64,000 bases of DNA, from contig JAGGNK010006571.1 in the NCBI GenBank assembly GCA_017590115.1, forward strand, positions 248,001-312,000, read 5' to 3'. Made by a program: the position numbers and the translations under genes. The notes below the pieces were generated by a model. That model was not told the origin of the DNA. It saw only the letters and a program-made list of their open reading frames with translations, and ran no database searches. Positions 25,271-39,000 of this stretch are shown here, piece by piece (position 1 is the first letter of the stretch; every line of letters starts with the position of its first letter). Source of the DNA: Montifringilla adamsi. Taxonomy: Eukaryota > Chordata > Aves > Passeriformes > Passeridae.

Positions 25271-26898
25271 TTCCTATTCTAGGAGCCAGCTCAGCCCAGA
25301 CACTGAATATTTTAATGTTCATCAGGAGAGGTATGTCCCTTCAGACAATAACCTTGATGTAAAAGCACAGAAATGTACATATTGGTACACACTCCTCTCT
25401 CTCTACAGGTTTGATCCACAATCCAATTCCTTGTGATGATAAAGTATGTTCTGTGGGGAGTTAAACAGAATTTCTACACATGGACCACCAGGATGTGACT
25501 TGAAAAAAAAAAAAAAAGTTTACAAATGTGACCATATCACTGCATTTCTGTTTGAAGATTTCTTCTTACCTTTTATGTCAGGATTAGAACGTCTTTGAGC
25601 AGAACCATGAAAAACTCAAATTCCTGATTACAACAACCTAGAAATTACTTTTTCAGGTGGATGTATTCTTGTAATAGCCAAAATCTTAAAATTAAAACCA
25701 TTGCAATAACATCCATTGCAAGAGTTTAAAACACTTGTAGAATGCTGCATCCTAAGGGCTCCATCCCCAAGGCACAGGCAGATCAGCCAGCAAATCAACT
25801 GCTACAATTACAGTGCTCTTCTAAATGAAAATCCAAACCTTTATTTAAAAGAAACATGAGTTTTATTCACTAAGTTTCTTTATAAGATGAAAAGACTTTA
25901 GGACTCCATAATACAAGAAACTAAATATGCGGAAAACCCCTTACCTTTGCACTACCAGAAAAAATAACCAAAAGCCAGATAGGAACCAAAAGAATATATT
26001 TAGCAAAGAACTACTAGTGTTTTAAAAAGAATATAGCATGCTCTACCTTTGTTTCTTTCTCTGTACACACACTTTTCAATTTTTTCCAGTGGCAAAACTA
26101 CCTCACAAAACTATAAATATTAAACAGAAAATGCAAAAGATTTATCAAGTCATTAAACCTCACCTCTAGAGTCTCTGACAGCCACTGCAATATTTTTCTA
26201 ATGTGGAACATTCCTGATTATATTGGCTTATGCATGTGCACTTCATAAAAGTCTGTGCAAAAGCTAACAATCCTCATAAAAGCCAAGAAAACAACTCTCT
26301 TTGTTGCACTGAATAAAACACTGTTTATTTTTTAACTTGACTAGATCTCTGGGACAAAACCAGACATGATTCTTAATGTAAACAATGGACTTATACCAGC
26401 TTGTTACTGAAACAGAGTTTAAAACAGTAAGTAATTTAAAGTATTTATTTCTAAAAATACTACTTAGTTGTTATTATTATAAATAAACTTAGGCCATTGG
26501 TAAAAAAAAAAATATTAGAGACCAGTCCCAGTTTTCCCTCCACACACCAAACTATTGTTTCTTGAGTATAACAATTTGAGAAGGCAGGCACCATGGTTTT
26601 TTTTCCCCTGGGTCTTTCACCTAGCAACAAGAAATAGATTAAAAAAGTAATCGTTTATAGGGACTGCATGAAAAATGCAAATGCACAAATCCGCCATAGG
26701 AACTCTAATCTAATACACTGCTTCTACTTGAATCTCTAAGTATTTATTCAGACTCCAATACCCTCTTCATGGCAACAGTACTATCATATAAACATACAAA
26801 AGACAAGAATGGAAAAGGACAAATGTGACCAAGTGACTTTACCTCTCCCAGCCTTCAGGTATTTTCTGACTCCACATCCTCAAAGTTACTCTATGGTA
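25271..26898. other. non-coding background
   Basis: A 15-A run at 25503-25517 and otherwise AT-rich DNA without recognised repeats or genes. The last six bases (26893-26898, ATGGTA) are the left target-site copy of the adjacent LTR. Confidence 0.45.
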
Positions 26899-27318
26899 TA
26901 TTGTATTTGCCAGGCTTCCAGATGAAAGAAGGAATGATGAATCTGACTCCATGTTCTCAGAAGGCTAATTTATTATTTTAAGATACTATATTATATCAAA
27001 GAATACTAAACTATACTATACTAAAGAATACAGAAAGGATACTTACAGAATGCTAAATAGATAATAATGAAAACTCGTGACTCTCTCCAGAGTGCTGACA
27101 CAGCTTGGCACTGATTGGCCAATGAGTGAAAATAATTAACAGCAGAAACAAATAAAACAATCACCTGTTGGTAAACAACCTCCAACCACATTCCAAAGGA
27201 GCAAAACACAGAAGAAGCAAATGAGATAATTATTGTTTTCATTTTTCTCTGAGGTTTCTCAGCTTCCCAGGAGAAAAATGCTGGGCAAAGTGATTTTTCA
27301 CAAAATATGAATGTGACA
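26899..27318 (-). mobile_element. solo LTR of a passerine endogenous retrovirus
   Basis: Read on the minus strand the element begins TGTCAC and contains, in order: GGGAAGCTGAGAAACCTCAG, a segment with GTTTACCAACAGGTG, a CCAAT box (GGCCAATCA, rc of about 27112-27120), an AT-rich U3/R region and the polyadenylation signal AATAAA (rc of 26969-26974). AGCCTTCTGA and ACATGGAGTCA follow the signal. The flanks carry the direct repeat ATGGTA (26893-26898 and 27319-27324), and the match continues a few bases further. There is no internal retroviral sequence on either side, so this is a recombined solo LTR. It is related to the LTR at 35688 but clearly a different subfamily. Confidence 0.85.
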
Positions 27319-28914
27319 ATGGTATATTCACTTTTTCAATGACCCCAAGAAGCTGCTTTGGAAGCTAACAGACTACCAGAATGCTGAAGCATTATTACAC
27401 TCTTTCCTCTCAAAGACAATGCCAAACTAAGCTACAGTGGCACCCAAAATTTGAACGTCCAGCAGCTGAGTGAATTCCAAATTCTCCTTGCGCAAATGGG
27501 TTCCACGCATCAAGACTACTGTCCCCAAGCAGCTGGCAAATGCCCCACAGGGTCAGGCCAAAGGTGTGTCTAGTGCAGTGCTGCATCTCCAAGAGCAGCT
27601 AGAGATGAGTCCCAGGAATAGCACAGGTTCACCAGCTGCTGTAGCTCTTGAACCAGAGGTGCTGGATGGCAATGTCTCTGATGCCTCCTTACTGAGCTGT
27701 TGCCTGTGAATTAGACAGACTCCCTTTCTGATCTGATCTGTCACCATTAGCCTCCACTCCCTCACACCACAGCTAGTTCACTGCTGCCTGGATATCATTG
27801 TGTTTCAAGCTTCTCTCTCTTCTTGTATTGCAACAAATGACAGTTCCCAGATGCCATATTGCGATTTCCTAAAACTCAGCCGTCTTCCCCACACACAGTC
27901 TGTTCCTCTCCATCATGAAGAGTTCATGGCTTTATTTCTTCCTCTTTCTCTGTTTATCCACCTCCTAGTGACTACTCATCCATCCCTACTCTCAAATAAA
28001 GGTTTGAGAAAAGGGAAAAGGCTCAGTCATTTGCTGCAATGTAACCCACTTGGAAAAGTTTCAAAAGGAAAAAAAAAATTGAACATCTAATATTAAAAAA
28101 GTGCATTTTTCAGCCACCTGACTTACACCTGATGTGATGGACAAAAGCTAGCATTAGAAACAAAAAGGTCTAAGCAACACTAGCTTGGATACACATGGGG
28201 TAATATAATCCACTAGTAGTCAATAACATTAAGTATTTTTCTGGTTTTAAAATAATTTTTATTTAATTACTTTTCAGAGATACACCCACATTTTCATACA
28301 CATTCATAATGGCCATCTGATACAGTTAACTAGATGATTACCTATCTTATTTCTGTAGTTAAAAACAGTTAGTGATGGTTTTCTGTTTCAGAACTAAACA
28401 GATACAAAGAAACAGGATTCAAGCTTAATTTTCAAGACCTTTAGTGCCTTGCTAAGGTCAGAGCCTATTTCATCTTTTTTTTCTGGGCACTTGCTCAGAA
28501 CCATTCCATACTACATTGAAGCACTTCTTTGTGCACACCTCTGTTCATATATGGGAATATTACTCACCACTACAAAATTATATAACGCTCAAATTCCTCC
28601 TCCGTGTTCATAGCAAAGGTGCTAAACAAGTGCATTATGCCTCTCTTTCTTTGAATCCCACTCACAACAAATGGTTCTCAAAAAATATTTCCTCTTTTTT
28701 TTTTCCCCTACCCCAAAACCTACTTCATGATCTATTTTATGAACAGAATTACTTACTATATCATCAGGCACAAAAACACCAACTAAAACAAGCTGAAATT
28801 CAGATGCTGTCTTACAGTCCTTTCTTATGATCAACACCATTTTGCCAAGTGAACAAATACAGTGAGGTACAAGTCAGCAAAAGAAGTCATCATAGCAGTT
28901 TACCACTGATTGGA
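27319..28914. other. non-coding background
   Basis: Slightly GC-richer between about 27400 and 28000, with several overlapping short frames but no splice-consistent coding pattern and no recognised repeat. Confidence 0.4.
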
Positions 28915-29440
28915 AAAATATTAATAGCCTCAGGCAAATCAGTCATTAACTCTTACTGATTTGGAGGGTGATATAGCATTAATAATTCAATAAAAAACAC
29001 ATTGACTAATAAAAGCTTAGGGTTATTTATTTAACCAATTAGATCATTTTTGGCAGCATCCCTGCTTTTGAATAAATCATGCCTGTTCTTCAATTAATCA
29101 TGAGAATTGAAAACTACAAATCTGCAGTCTCTATCTCCCAGTCGAAGAGATACATTGCTTAAGAAGCCCAAAAGATTGAGGGAAAAAATAAGAATAATTT
29201 ACATTCTCTGTGGACAAAAAGAGTTGGCACTGGAAGATGTGCTAATTAGCAAAGCTTGGCTACTGATGCTTAACGATCTGTTCCTCATGCACCACTTTCC
29301 CAATCCACTGAGAGACAGGTACAAATTGCACCTATAAAAGTTATAATCCATTAGCATGCAGATGAGGTGCATCTTGTTATCACTAATGTTCAACAGTCCC
29401 CTCTAATCTATGAGAGTGGCAGAAAGATGCAAATGTTTAA
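28915..29440. promoter_or_regulatory. CNE-like, homeodomain-motif-rich block
   Basis: A repeat-free stretch of about 500 bases dense in TAAT cores: TTAATAATTCAATAA, CTTCAATTAATCATGAGAATT, the perfect palindrome GCTAATTAGC (29241-29250), CCATTAGCATGC and an octamer ATGCAAAT (29427-29434). The texture is that of a developmental enhancer conserved among vertebrates. This is inference from motif density and composition; no alignment was possible. A 76-codon plus-strand frame inside it (29107-29337) shows no domain. Confidence 0.4.
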
Positions 29441-32400
29441 CTAGAACACTATACTGAATTACCATGCATGTCATTTATTAACAGCTTTATTTTATTCAGA
29501 AACCTCACTGTGACAAACCATTAGCACCCTGGCAGTCTAAAGTCAAGGGCCAGGGGGAGTTCAGTGTTTTGTATGCTTCAGTTTTGGTGTTTCTACAGGG
29601 AATCAGTGCATTTTTCACAGTCCATATAAACTCCCAATTCTCTACTATAAATTCTAAATTCCTTAAAATACTGTCCAATTCAAAATCCCTCTTTTGAGTC
29701 ACTTTTTCACTAAGCCAAACTCTCTGGAGCGCACCTTCAACTGGAGTTACAAGCTGAATGCTCAACTTTATATCTTGCAGATATAATATCAGATATATCC
29801 TGAGATTCAGATTAGCTCTGCTTTTTCAGACAAAAAAAACAAAATTAGCCATTACAAATCTAACAATCTGCTTCTATCTGATAACTAAAGTGGCTTTAGC
29901 AAATGGATGAAAGAGAAATATAAAAGATGGTCATCACTTCCTCAACTAATAATGAAGTTGTGTGCTTAAAATTTTCTTCTACATTTAAACTGGGATTTTA
30001 TACAAAAGAAAACAGAAGGTGATGTTTATTTACGTTTAATATTGGACATCCCAGAAGTAATGCTTCACAAGTTGAAAAACAATCTTTATAATGATTATTT
30101 TCAAAAGAAAATGTCACCTTCATTAAACAGACTAAGATGATTCAAACTTGCTTTTGAGAGAAATCAATGAATGCTAACTCAATGTAGATCTTATATATAC
30201 AGATCTGAAAAGCAAGAGCAAACTAAAAGAAAGAAAAAAGACACCCACAACACAAACCACCAAAGATATCTACATTGTTTTCCCCCCAGTTTGTTTCAGA
30301 GTAAACTAAAATTAGACCACAAAACTATTTTGTATTATTTTAATCCAGTAACTTTCCTAATTCTGGTTCAGGAGATGGGGCATTAAGCTCATTTTAACTG
30401 TTGGTTTCTCATTTCTCTAGCATTTTTAGGACCTTAACAGGTTTAGGCCAGATTTTTTTTTGTTCTTTTTAAGCAAACATTAAGTATTTCAACACTATCA
30501 CTTTTGAAATCAGCACTTTCAAGAAGGTATGCTTATATCACATCCATATCTTATCACCTATCCACATATCCCAGTTTTCTGAGGGGAAACATCTGAGCAA
30601 CTACCATGAATTTTTTGGTCTCTGCAACTGAAAACATCCAACTTCTAGACATTTACTTCTATATGCAGAGGGAATCAGCTTCAGGGACAGAAATGCTTCC
30701 CCAAATTAATGAACACTTCATTTTTAAAAAAATTACCTTCTTATTTAAAATTAATCTGTTTTTCTCATTAACTATTCAATCAGCCCTCAGTTAAAAATTT
30801 GGTATTGCTTCAGACAACTAACAGTTGTGAGTTTTGGTTGGCTTTTTGGGTTTTTTAATTAATCCCCTGTGCAAGAAGAGGCAGGAAATGCTTCAAATCC
30901 TAAATATATAGAAGAAGGACTTGGTACTTTTTGAAACTTCATCTCAGAACAAGAAACCCATACATATTCTACACCCAACATTTCTCTTCTCTAATAAGGA
31001 TTTCAGAAGATAGTGTAAGTTCTGAGCAAGGAGAATGTAAAAAATGAACAGATTGTTATCAGTAAACCCAGAGCAGGATCATAACACACTTGCAATTCCA
31101 CAACCCTGGCATGTCAGCAAAGGCCTGAAATGTAGCAAACATTTAACAGGCCACAGAAATAATATTCCTACTGTTACTTATTGTTCAGGCATCTAGAAAG
31201 TATGTTACATAGTTCCAGTACAAAACCCAGGACCACAACAGAAGACAGAAGCTTTGAACTAAGACAAAAAGCAAAATATAAAAAGCAAAGAGCTGAATAA
31301 ATGGCACCATGGTGACAATATACTTGTATAGTCTTCCAAGCCACCAAAGTACACAGGTGTTTTAGGAGATACCTTTGGCTTTTTAAATTGTTCTCTTCAA
31401 CTCTCAAGATGAAGTCAATGTGGTTCCAGAATTGATCTTCAGCATCTGTTCTGCTAAATGATGATGATTCATTCTTCCCTGTTTCCCAGTGATGCCAATA
31501 CTAAGTGTGCATACCTCCTGTCAACAAGTAACTGAAGCTTTCAAGCCACCAACACCATGTGTCAACCCGCAGTTTTTCCCCCTTTCCATGTCCAAAATAC
31601 CTCCCTTCCCATTCCTCTTTCTCCTCACCACCCAATACTTCCTATTCTACAGGAATCCTATTAGATGTCATAAGTGGAACAGGCATACAGGGTTTTCTTC
31701 CTTCTCTGCTTTAGCCATTAATAGAAGGGAAATATAAAATATATAATCATAATGATTACTTGTAGAAGCACTGATTAATCTGGATGTGAAGATGTTTCTT
31801 TTTCTTATTATCAGAAAAACATAATTACTTCAAGCAAGCAGTAACTGTTCATGCAGGAAAGAAACAAATCTTTAACAACAAAATTAGTTTTAGCTGAACA
31901 AACATGGTAGCTTGCACCCCAGAATTCTGACAGAACTGGCCCATGAAGTCACTGGTATGACAGCAAGGAATTTTAACATCCAATCTATCAAGACAAACAC
32001 AAACACTTAAGTGGAAAAAAATGGTGAGTGGAATACAAAAAACACCATCTATCTCAAGTCAAGCAGGAGCAAAAAAGTGAAGCAGCCCAAAATCAGAAGC
32101 AGTCAAGCACCCAGGGAGCTACTTTCTTTCAAGATGGAAGATGGTTATGAACCACAAGGGGAATAGAAGCCTAGAAAGGACACAAATGTGAATAAACCAA
32201 AACATTCAAATGTACATGTGTAGGAAATTTAAAGAAAAATACATTCCTTGCCTTAGAGAAAAGAAGGCAGGAAATTAGTATGGAGCAGAATTTGCAGATA
32301 TTTTCTATAAAACCTTGCAGTAATCACATAGCTTTATCCATTAGATGCAAAATCTATTCTGAATAATATGAACTTTTCCTTCAGATTTCTATGATTGCAT

Positions 32401-32539
32401 ACTGTGAAGCCTCACAACAGGAATTCTGCCTGCCGATTTGCTCTAACAAGTTTTTGCAGCCCTGCGCCAAACACTTCTCAGCAGTTTACAGCACTGGCAC
32501 AGAAGCTACAGCATGTCCTGCCCTGCACTCATCACTTAG
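29441..32539. other. non-coding background
   Basis: AT-rich unique-looking DNA, with a short T/G-rich stretch at about 30832-30858. No gene or repeat recognised. Confidence 0.4.
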
Positions 32540-33135
32540 TATTCCATAAAATCACAATATCTTCCAGCTTGGAAATGTAGGATGACCTAGTTCAATGTTC
32601 TGCTCAAAGCAGGGACAACAGTGAATTTAGTCCAGGCTGCTCGGGGCTTCATCCAGCATGGTCCTGACCACCTGCAAGCATGGAGAGCTCACGCTGTCTC
32701 AGCAACAGGTTCCAGTCCTTAAATAACTTCACAGTTATTTTTTTCTCCACTCAGAACTGGAAGCTCCATGCTTCAATTTAGGGCTTACCTCTCACTTTTT
32801 CTGCATGTATGTCTGCATGTACTAGGCCTCCTCACAGCACCTCCTCTGCAGTCTGCACAACTCAAGCAGAGCTGACCCACTCTCCTCCCTCCCTTCCATG
32901 CTCCAGTCCTCTGACGGCCTCACTGCCTGTCCATGGATTCACTCAAACTTATCAGCATGCTTGTACCAGGAGAGCCAAAACCTGACACAGGACTCCACAC
33001 ATGGTCTAATAGAAGTCGAATAATAGGGACTAATCACTTCACCTACTGGCTCTACTCCCATTGATGTAACCAAGAACATTGTCAGGGCACACAGCTGGCT
33101 GTGTTCAGAGTTCTGCCAACCCACCCCCAGATCAA
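32540..33135 (-). mobile_element. old CR1 LINE fragment (3' part of ORF2 plus 3' UTR)
   Basis: In the reverse-complement orientation of CR1, the left end (CATAAAATCACAATATCTTCC) corresponds to the element's 3' terminus. It runs through GTTCAATGTTCTGC, CCAGGCTGCTCGGGGCTTCA and CAACAGGTTCCAGT of the 3' UTR. The right part, CCAAAACCTGACACAGGACT then CCACACATGGTCTAATAG and CACAGCTGGC, matches the end of the reverse-transcriptase ORF. It is 5'-truncated and highly diverged with many indels, so no open frame is left. One of the longest CR1 pieces here and evidently an ancient insertion. Confidence 0.85.
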
Positions 33136-35687
33136 TTAACTCTAAGCCATCTTAGTTGCATTATGATTTTTGTCCTCACAATTATACTGATCTATATATT
33201 CATCCAGATACTCCCAGATGCAAAATTGATACCCTAAACTACAGCTATAAATTATTTAATGAAAACTATTTCACATATGAAAAAACAGGCTGTCTAAGAG
33301 AACAAAGAACACATTTAGTTTAGAAAGAGCTACTTGAAAACAAAAGCTAACCAAAACACAAAGATCTAGGATTACAAATAAAGCAAAAACTTTACACAAA
33401 TCAACAGGCACCCTGAAACTGATTTTTCCACTTTTACAGTACTAGGATCTTGTTGATCACAAATTAGAGAAATTAAGCCAAGTTACCATATTATCATTTC
33501 CTGTGACTGTAGCACCTTGCAGTTCCAGTCAGAGTCAGATTTCTCAGCTGCAGAAGAATTTTTAAATTAACTTTTAAGTAATCATTCACAAGAGTCCATA
33601 AATTTTAAAATTTTTCACAAAACTTCTGGTGAGCAGTGTGTGCATAAATCATTAAGCAGTTCCAATTTATAACTCTCCTTTCATGTTTGACAAGCTCTGG
33701 AGAGTTTTGTTATCCCACTTCAAAATGCAGCAATTTCAGTATTCCAAAGAATGTCAAAGCATGGGGACATCTGAACAAGTCATTAACAATTTAACAAACA
33801 TGCAAACATATTCTGAAGAATAATAGATAAAAATGTGATGGACTAAACTGTATTGCTTTCAAGACATCCAAGTAATTCCTTGATTCAATTAATTGAATAC
33901 ATTTAAATAATAAGCTTAAATCAGTACATATAATATTTTTTTTTATTTTAGCATCCTGTTCACTGGAACATAGGCATTAATTAATCACATAAAAAAATAA
34001 AAATTACCCATATGACTTCTGGGATAATTCACTATGCTTACAATTTGAATTACAACATTTTTGATAGGAAGTGCACTAGCTTCCAGTCTCTAGGCTAAAT
34101 ATTTAAACTTGCAAAGTTTGAATTTCATACCCCTGAAAAATTAACTTGACAAACACAGACAGCTTTCACAGTAAATTTTCACACTGACCAATACACTTCA
34201 AACAAATCACAATCTTGGTCTCAAAAGTGTTGACATAAAAAAACACCATCAGACTGCAAATACTGTTTTTTAAAAAGTAAGTACTATTTTTCTGTTATTT
34301 TTCTTAAACTAGAGTCTAACCATTTAAACATACAGCATTCTTTGAGTACCTTAAAACCAAATCATTTTCAGAGGTCTGTATTGCCAGAACTACTACTCCA
34401 CAATTTCAATGCCTGTATATCATTTTATATGAAATAAGAACAGTGACTCTTACCCCAGGCAATTTTTATGTCCCTGACACAATGATCCAGTAAGGAAAGA
34501 TAAGAACAACCTGGCCAGCCGGAAAAGAAGGAAAAGCACTGCAGCTTTGTGCTCTCCTTCCAAAAGTGAGCCCACTCCAAAGCAGATCTCAGCTGAGCTT
34601 CTGTTCATGTTACTGGCAATCTGGATGCATGGACACAGAAAGAAGAAAAGCTGAGTGCTGAAAATATTTCACACTGCAGCCACGAGGAAATATTTGCAGG
34701 TTCCCTCTGACTAAAATGCAATGAGAACTTTGTATTTAGTTCAACAATAATTATGTGCTTGTAACACAGTAGCACACCCTAGTGAACTCTGGGATACACT
34801 TTCAGGCCAAACACATGCAAACAAAAGATGGTATCTACCCAAGCACAGCCTGATAGTGACAAGCATTCTTTGAAGCCCTAACCCAGCATTATCTCTGCAA
34901 GAAAAACAGGATCACCTTTTTTAACTGCATTTGTGAAGTCTTCTGTCTTCCAGAAAGTGTGCTTAGAAATTCAAAATCAGGATTTAGTGAGGAAACGTTC
35001 TACTTTAGCGTGCATCACCTTAAAATGCTGCTCAGTACCACCATGCAAGAAAAACACTGTACAAAAATCAAGCAAAGCAGGTAGAACAAGACCCAAAACT
35101 TATCCACTTAGGTTCTTGGGATGTAAAATGTTCTAACTGGAAAAGGGACACCTTAGATGCAGAGATGGAGGGTCCAGTGCCTATGGGAGGCCAGCAACCT
35201 TCTGCCCTGGGCAAGGTTCACCAAAAGAATCCCTTGAAACTGGCAGGAACCCTCTGATCCTGAGCTACCACCAGCCAGGGCAGGGCAGGCAGCATCACTG
35301 ACAAAGTCATGAAATCAGGGAGACCAGGTACTAAGCTGAAAACTAGTCTATTTCTGCTTCTGTTCTTCCCTTTTCTAGAGATGAACAAAAAAGCCACTAG
35401 GGACAGCACCTATCGGTATTTGTGCAGACCACTGCTGCTTGGCAAGTACAGCCTCAGAGGACACAGCTTGCAGGAACAAATGCTCCTCCCTGCTGCTTTT
35501 TACAGCTGCAGGCTGTTCCACAAGTGGCCTTTACAGCAGCTTGAGGTGACCTACAACAGCACAGCAACCACCTCAGCCTGGGCAAGGGAGGGCTGAGGTG
35601 GCTGAGCGAGGGGAAGCCAGCGAGAAACACGGAGGAGGGACACAGACACCACAGGAGCAGCTGGATGGGCAGCCGGCAGCCAGTCAT
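33136..35687. other. non-coding background
   Basis: Unique-looking DNA, AT-rich up to about 34.4 kb. From 35160 to 35680 it is GC-richer, with several overlapping short frames on both strands but no recognised domain or splice pattern. AGTCAT at 35682-35687 is the left target-site copy of the following LTR. Confidence 0.4.
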
Positions 35688-36073
35688 TGTAGCCATGATA
35701 TTTTATGAAAAATCCTTTGCTAGGATTTTTCTCCTATTCTAGCTGAGAAGCCTCAGAAAAGAAATGTAAACAATAACTATCTGAGGGCTGTGGAATGTGG
35801 TCTGGACATTGTTTACCAACAGGTGCATCTGTGATTGGTGCATGTGGGTTGGTTCTAATTAATGGCCAATCACAGTCAGCTGGCTCAGACTCTCAGGGAG
35901 TCAGGAGCCTTTGTTATCATTCCATTCTTGTTCTTTCTAGCCTTCTGATGAATTCTTTTCTCTCTATTCTTTTAGTATATCATTTTAATATAACAGATAT
36001 TATAGTATAATAAATCAGCCTTCTGAAACATGGAGTCAAGATTCTCATCTCCTCACACAAAGCATCGACCATA
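35688..36073 (+). mobile_element. solo LTR of a passerine endogenous retrovirus
   Basis: Starts TGTAGCCATGATATTTTATG and continues with GGATTTTTCTCCTATTC, GCTGAGAAGCCTCAGAAAAG, GTAAACAAT, ATTGG and GGCCAATCAC (35864-35873) CCAAT-type boxes, an AT-rich region, AATAAA (36009-36014), AGCCTTCTGA and ACATGGAGTCA. These match the layout of an LTR family that is very abundant in songbirds. A perfect 6-bp direct repeat, AGTCAT, flanks it (35682-35687 and 36074-36079). Six bases is the usual length for class II (ERVK-type) elements, but I cannot assign the family name by eye. No internal retroviral genes remain. Confidence 0.88.
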
Positions 36074-39000
36074 AGTCATGGCCAACACACCAAACATCCA
36101 TGGTAAACACCCCTAGACCAGCTGAAAGCAATGCTACACTACACCACACACAAATGTTGCTGTTCACCCTTGTGGGTCATCATCCATACATACGCAAAGG
36201 CAGACACACAGGTGTAATATCAAATCACCAAACAAGAAGATAATTTCAGGTTTATGTGTTAAGCCATCTGAGTTTTGGGAAATGGTGCGGCAAACAGTGC
36301 TGGCTTTTAAAGGATATATCCCAATTTTACAAATTTAGATGTTAATTAGAATTCCTTGCTCTTATTAGAAATAGAGTGGCTCTAAAAGTACAAAAATTAA
36401 TCGGAGATTCAAGGTCATATATGACATTTGAAACTATATCAAATTCATTAGATCTCAAACAAATAAACACTTTGTTTGCAGCCCACCTTCCACATTTTCC
36501 CAAGTATCTCTTATTGAAAGATATTTTGTTGATTTGTGCATTTTTTTAAAATAACAATCCTCTTTGTTTCCTTCTTCCCCTCCTTATTTCTATAGCCTAC
36601 CACTACCAAAGTCCATCATCCAGCATCATAAATACCATTAATTTCAAATGAAATAAGGCTTTGATTTCAAGAGAAGATTACTCTCATTTGTATCACAGGT
36701 ACTTGTGCCCTCCAACAAATCTGCTATCACAAAGGAATTCCCAGCCAAACTAGTAAGCTACTCGTACAGTGCTCCTAGAGTCCTCCCCAAGCCACCCAGT
36801 ATGATAGTACTTGGCTGCCAAAAATATTTTGGGAATAATTAACATGCTGTTGGGTCTCTTCAGTGCAGGAACATCTGCTGCTCAGTGTAGGGAGGGAAGA
36901 GATTGGAAATGCTGAGACCCACAAAACATTTCTGACACAAGAAGGTGAGAAAAATTTCTCCCACGAGAAAGAGCAATTTGGTTTAGTCCTATGTGTATCC
37001 CAGGCCAGGCATTCCCACCACTTTTTAAACTAATTTGACTTTTACTAGCCTGAACCCTAAACATCTGAGCAAACAATAATTTATCCTTTCCACTACCAAG
37101 TATTTCCATTAGTAAAAGAGACTTCATGGAGAAATGCAGTGAGTAACTGCCCATGCAGTTTGAAGAATGCTGCACTATAATTTACAAACGCAACTGTCTC
37201 AGAAAATAACTCCATCATCTGCAACAACTGGGTATTGGCAGTCATATCAGAATTATGACATAAGCCATCAGTAGATATTTATTAACTTTACTAGTCCAAT
37301 AGATAAGATTTTTTAAGGCATTAGTTTAAATTTTACTTAATATAGTTTTCCTTTAATGTATTTTATATTGGGAACAAAATAATATTTCATTGCATGTTAT
37401 TTAAAAGCTTATTAAAAACCTGTCAGCACTTGAGTTGAAGTTACTTACTAATTAGAAATTCTTCAGCTGTTTCTTTAAAGTCCATTGGAATAGTGTTAAA
37501 AGTTAAGTATTTTAAAAAAGATGTCTAGAAAGTTCCTATGTTACTAACATTTTATTAAAATTTAATCTGCAAGGCAGTTGAGAGGGGCAGAAAAACAAGT
37601 TCATTTTGTTACAGAGAAAACTGATTCCCTTCATCCCACCTCCCTCACGAGCTTAGGTCCAAATGACCATATTAAGATTTAAATTTAATTGAGTAAAATA
37701 AGTGTTCACCTCAACCACACAATTATAATTTGAGAATATTCACACTACATCTGAATGTTCTAATATGTATTCATGGAACAATTTATACAAATTAGTTTTG
37801 TATCAGCTTCAGTATTTTGGAATACTAAAAAGGGTTCTACTAACAAAAAAGATGCAGTAGAGGAATGGGAATGCATTTATTAAACACATATTTCCTTTAC
37901 ATTAAGCAATTGGTTCCTGAATGCTTTTTGAGACAACTGTATATAAACAAAAAAAACATTAACTTATCTACACATAACAAAATACACAGTGACTTTATAA
38001 AACCTATGTTCCTACTATTCTCAAAGTCATAATTTCTTATTAATTTTTATTCAGTGTCATTGGTAATTTTAAGTACTGAAACAACAACTCAAATGCCACC
38101 AGGTCTTTCATCATGGCCCACATATGAGCCACTCTAATTTCTTTCAACAGAGTTTTTACAGAGAAACCAAGTAGGATTTCCTGTGAGAGATACTGATTTT
38201 TGAACATACTATTCTACTATTCATCCAAAATTTAAAAACAGTAAAAAAGCCTTTCAATTACATGATGCAAACGTAGAGCTTCACTGATAAAAACCTCTAT
38301 GTTTCAAGGTACTTTAGAAGCAAGTCTTCTGCATGTCAGAATGCAAAATTTTAAATGTCTTTTAAGAATAATCTCACTCTTATGCAATATTTTTCCCCAG
38401 AAATCATAGGTATCACAGCATGTAAAATGGCACTGATGAGCAATCACTGACTGAAAGTCAAGTTTTGAAACTGAAGCACAGAAATGTTTTTTTCTCCTGT
38501 ACAAATTTACACCAGTGTTTTGCACCTCAAACTTTCTTTGATGGTGCAAAAATTTTTTTATAACATTTCACAGATAAAAAAGTGGATATCTATACTCTTA
38601 CAAAACACAACAAAAGGTCTATAATCTGCCCTCTATAGACAACCTCTTTAGAGATTTTGTCTAATCCCCATTATCAACATCTCCCAATCTTAAACAAAGT
38701 CTGGATTTCAATTCCATACCTCTCTGAGGCAATTTGAGTTGACAATGCTAAACTTTGTAAAGTAAAAATTCTAAGAACACAGGAATTACCTTAAGGAATA
38801 TACTTGCTTTGTCTTCCAGTTGAAAGTACCAATACAGAAAGTATGATTTATTCCAGGAAAGCTGATAACACAACTCAGTAAGAATGACAAATGAAGACTG
38901 CATTTATTATACCAGCCTAATGTCTTTTGTTGCAGAACAGTGTCATGTTTCATAACAATAATTATAAATTTCAGGTCATTTTAGCTGTTCAAGGTTATAC

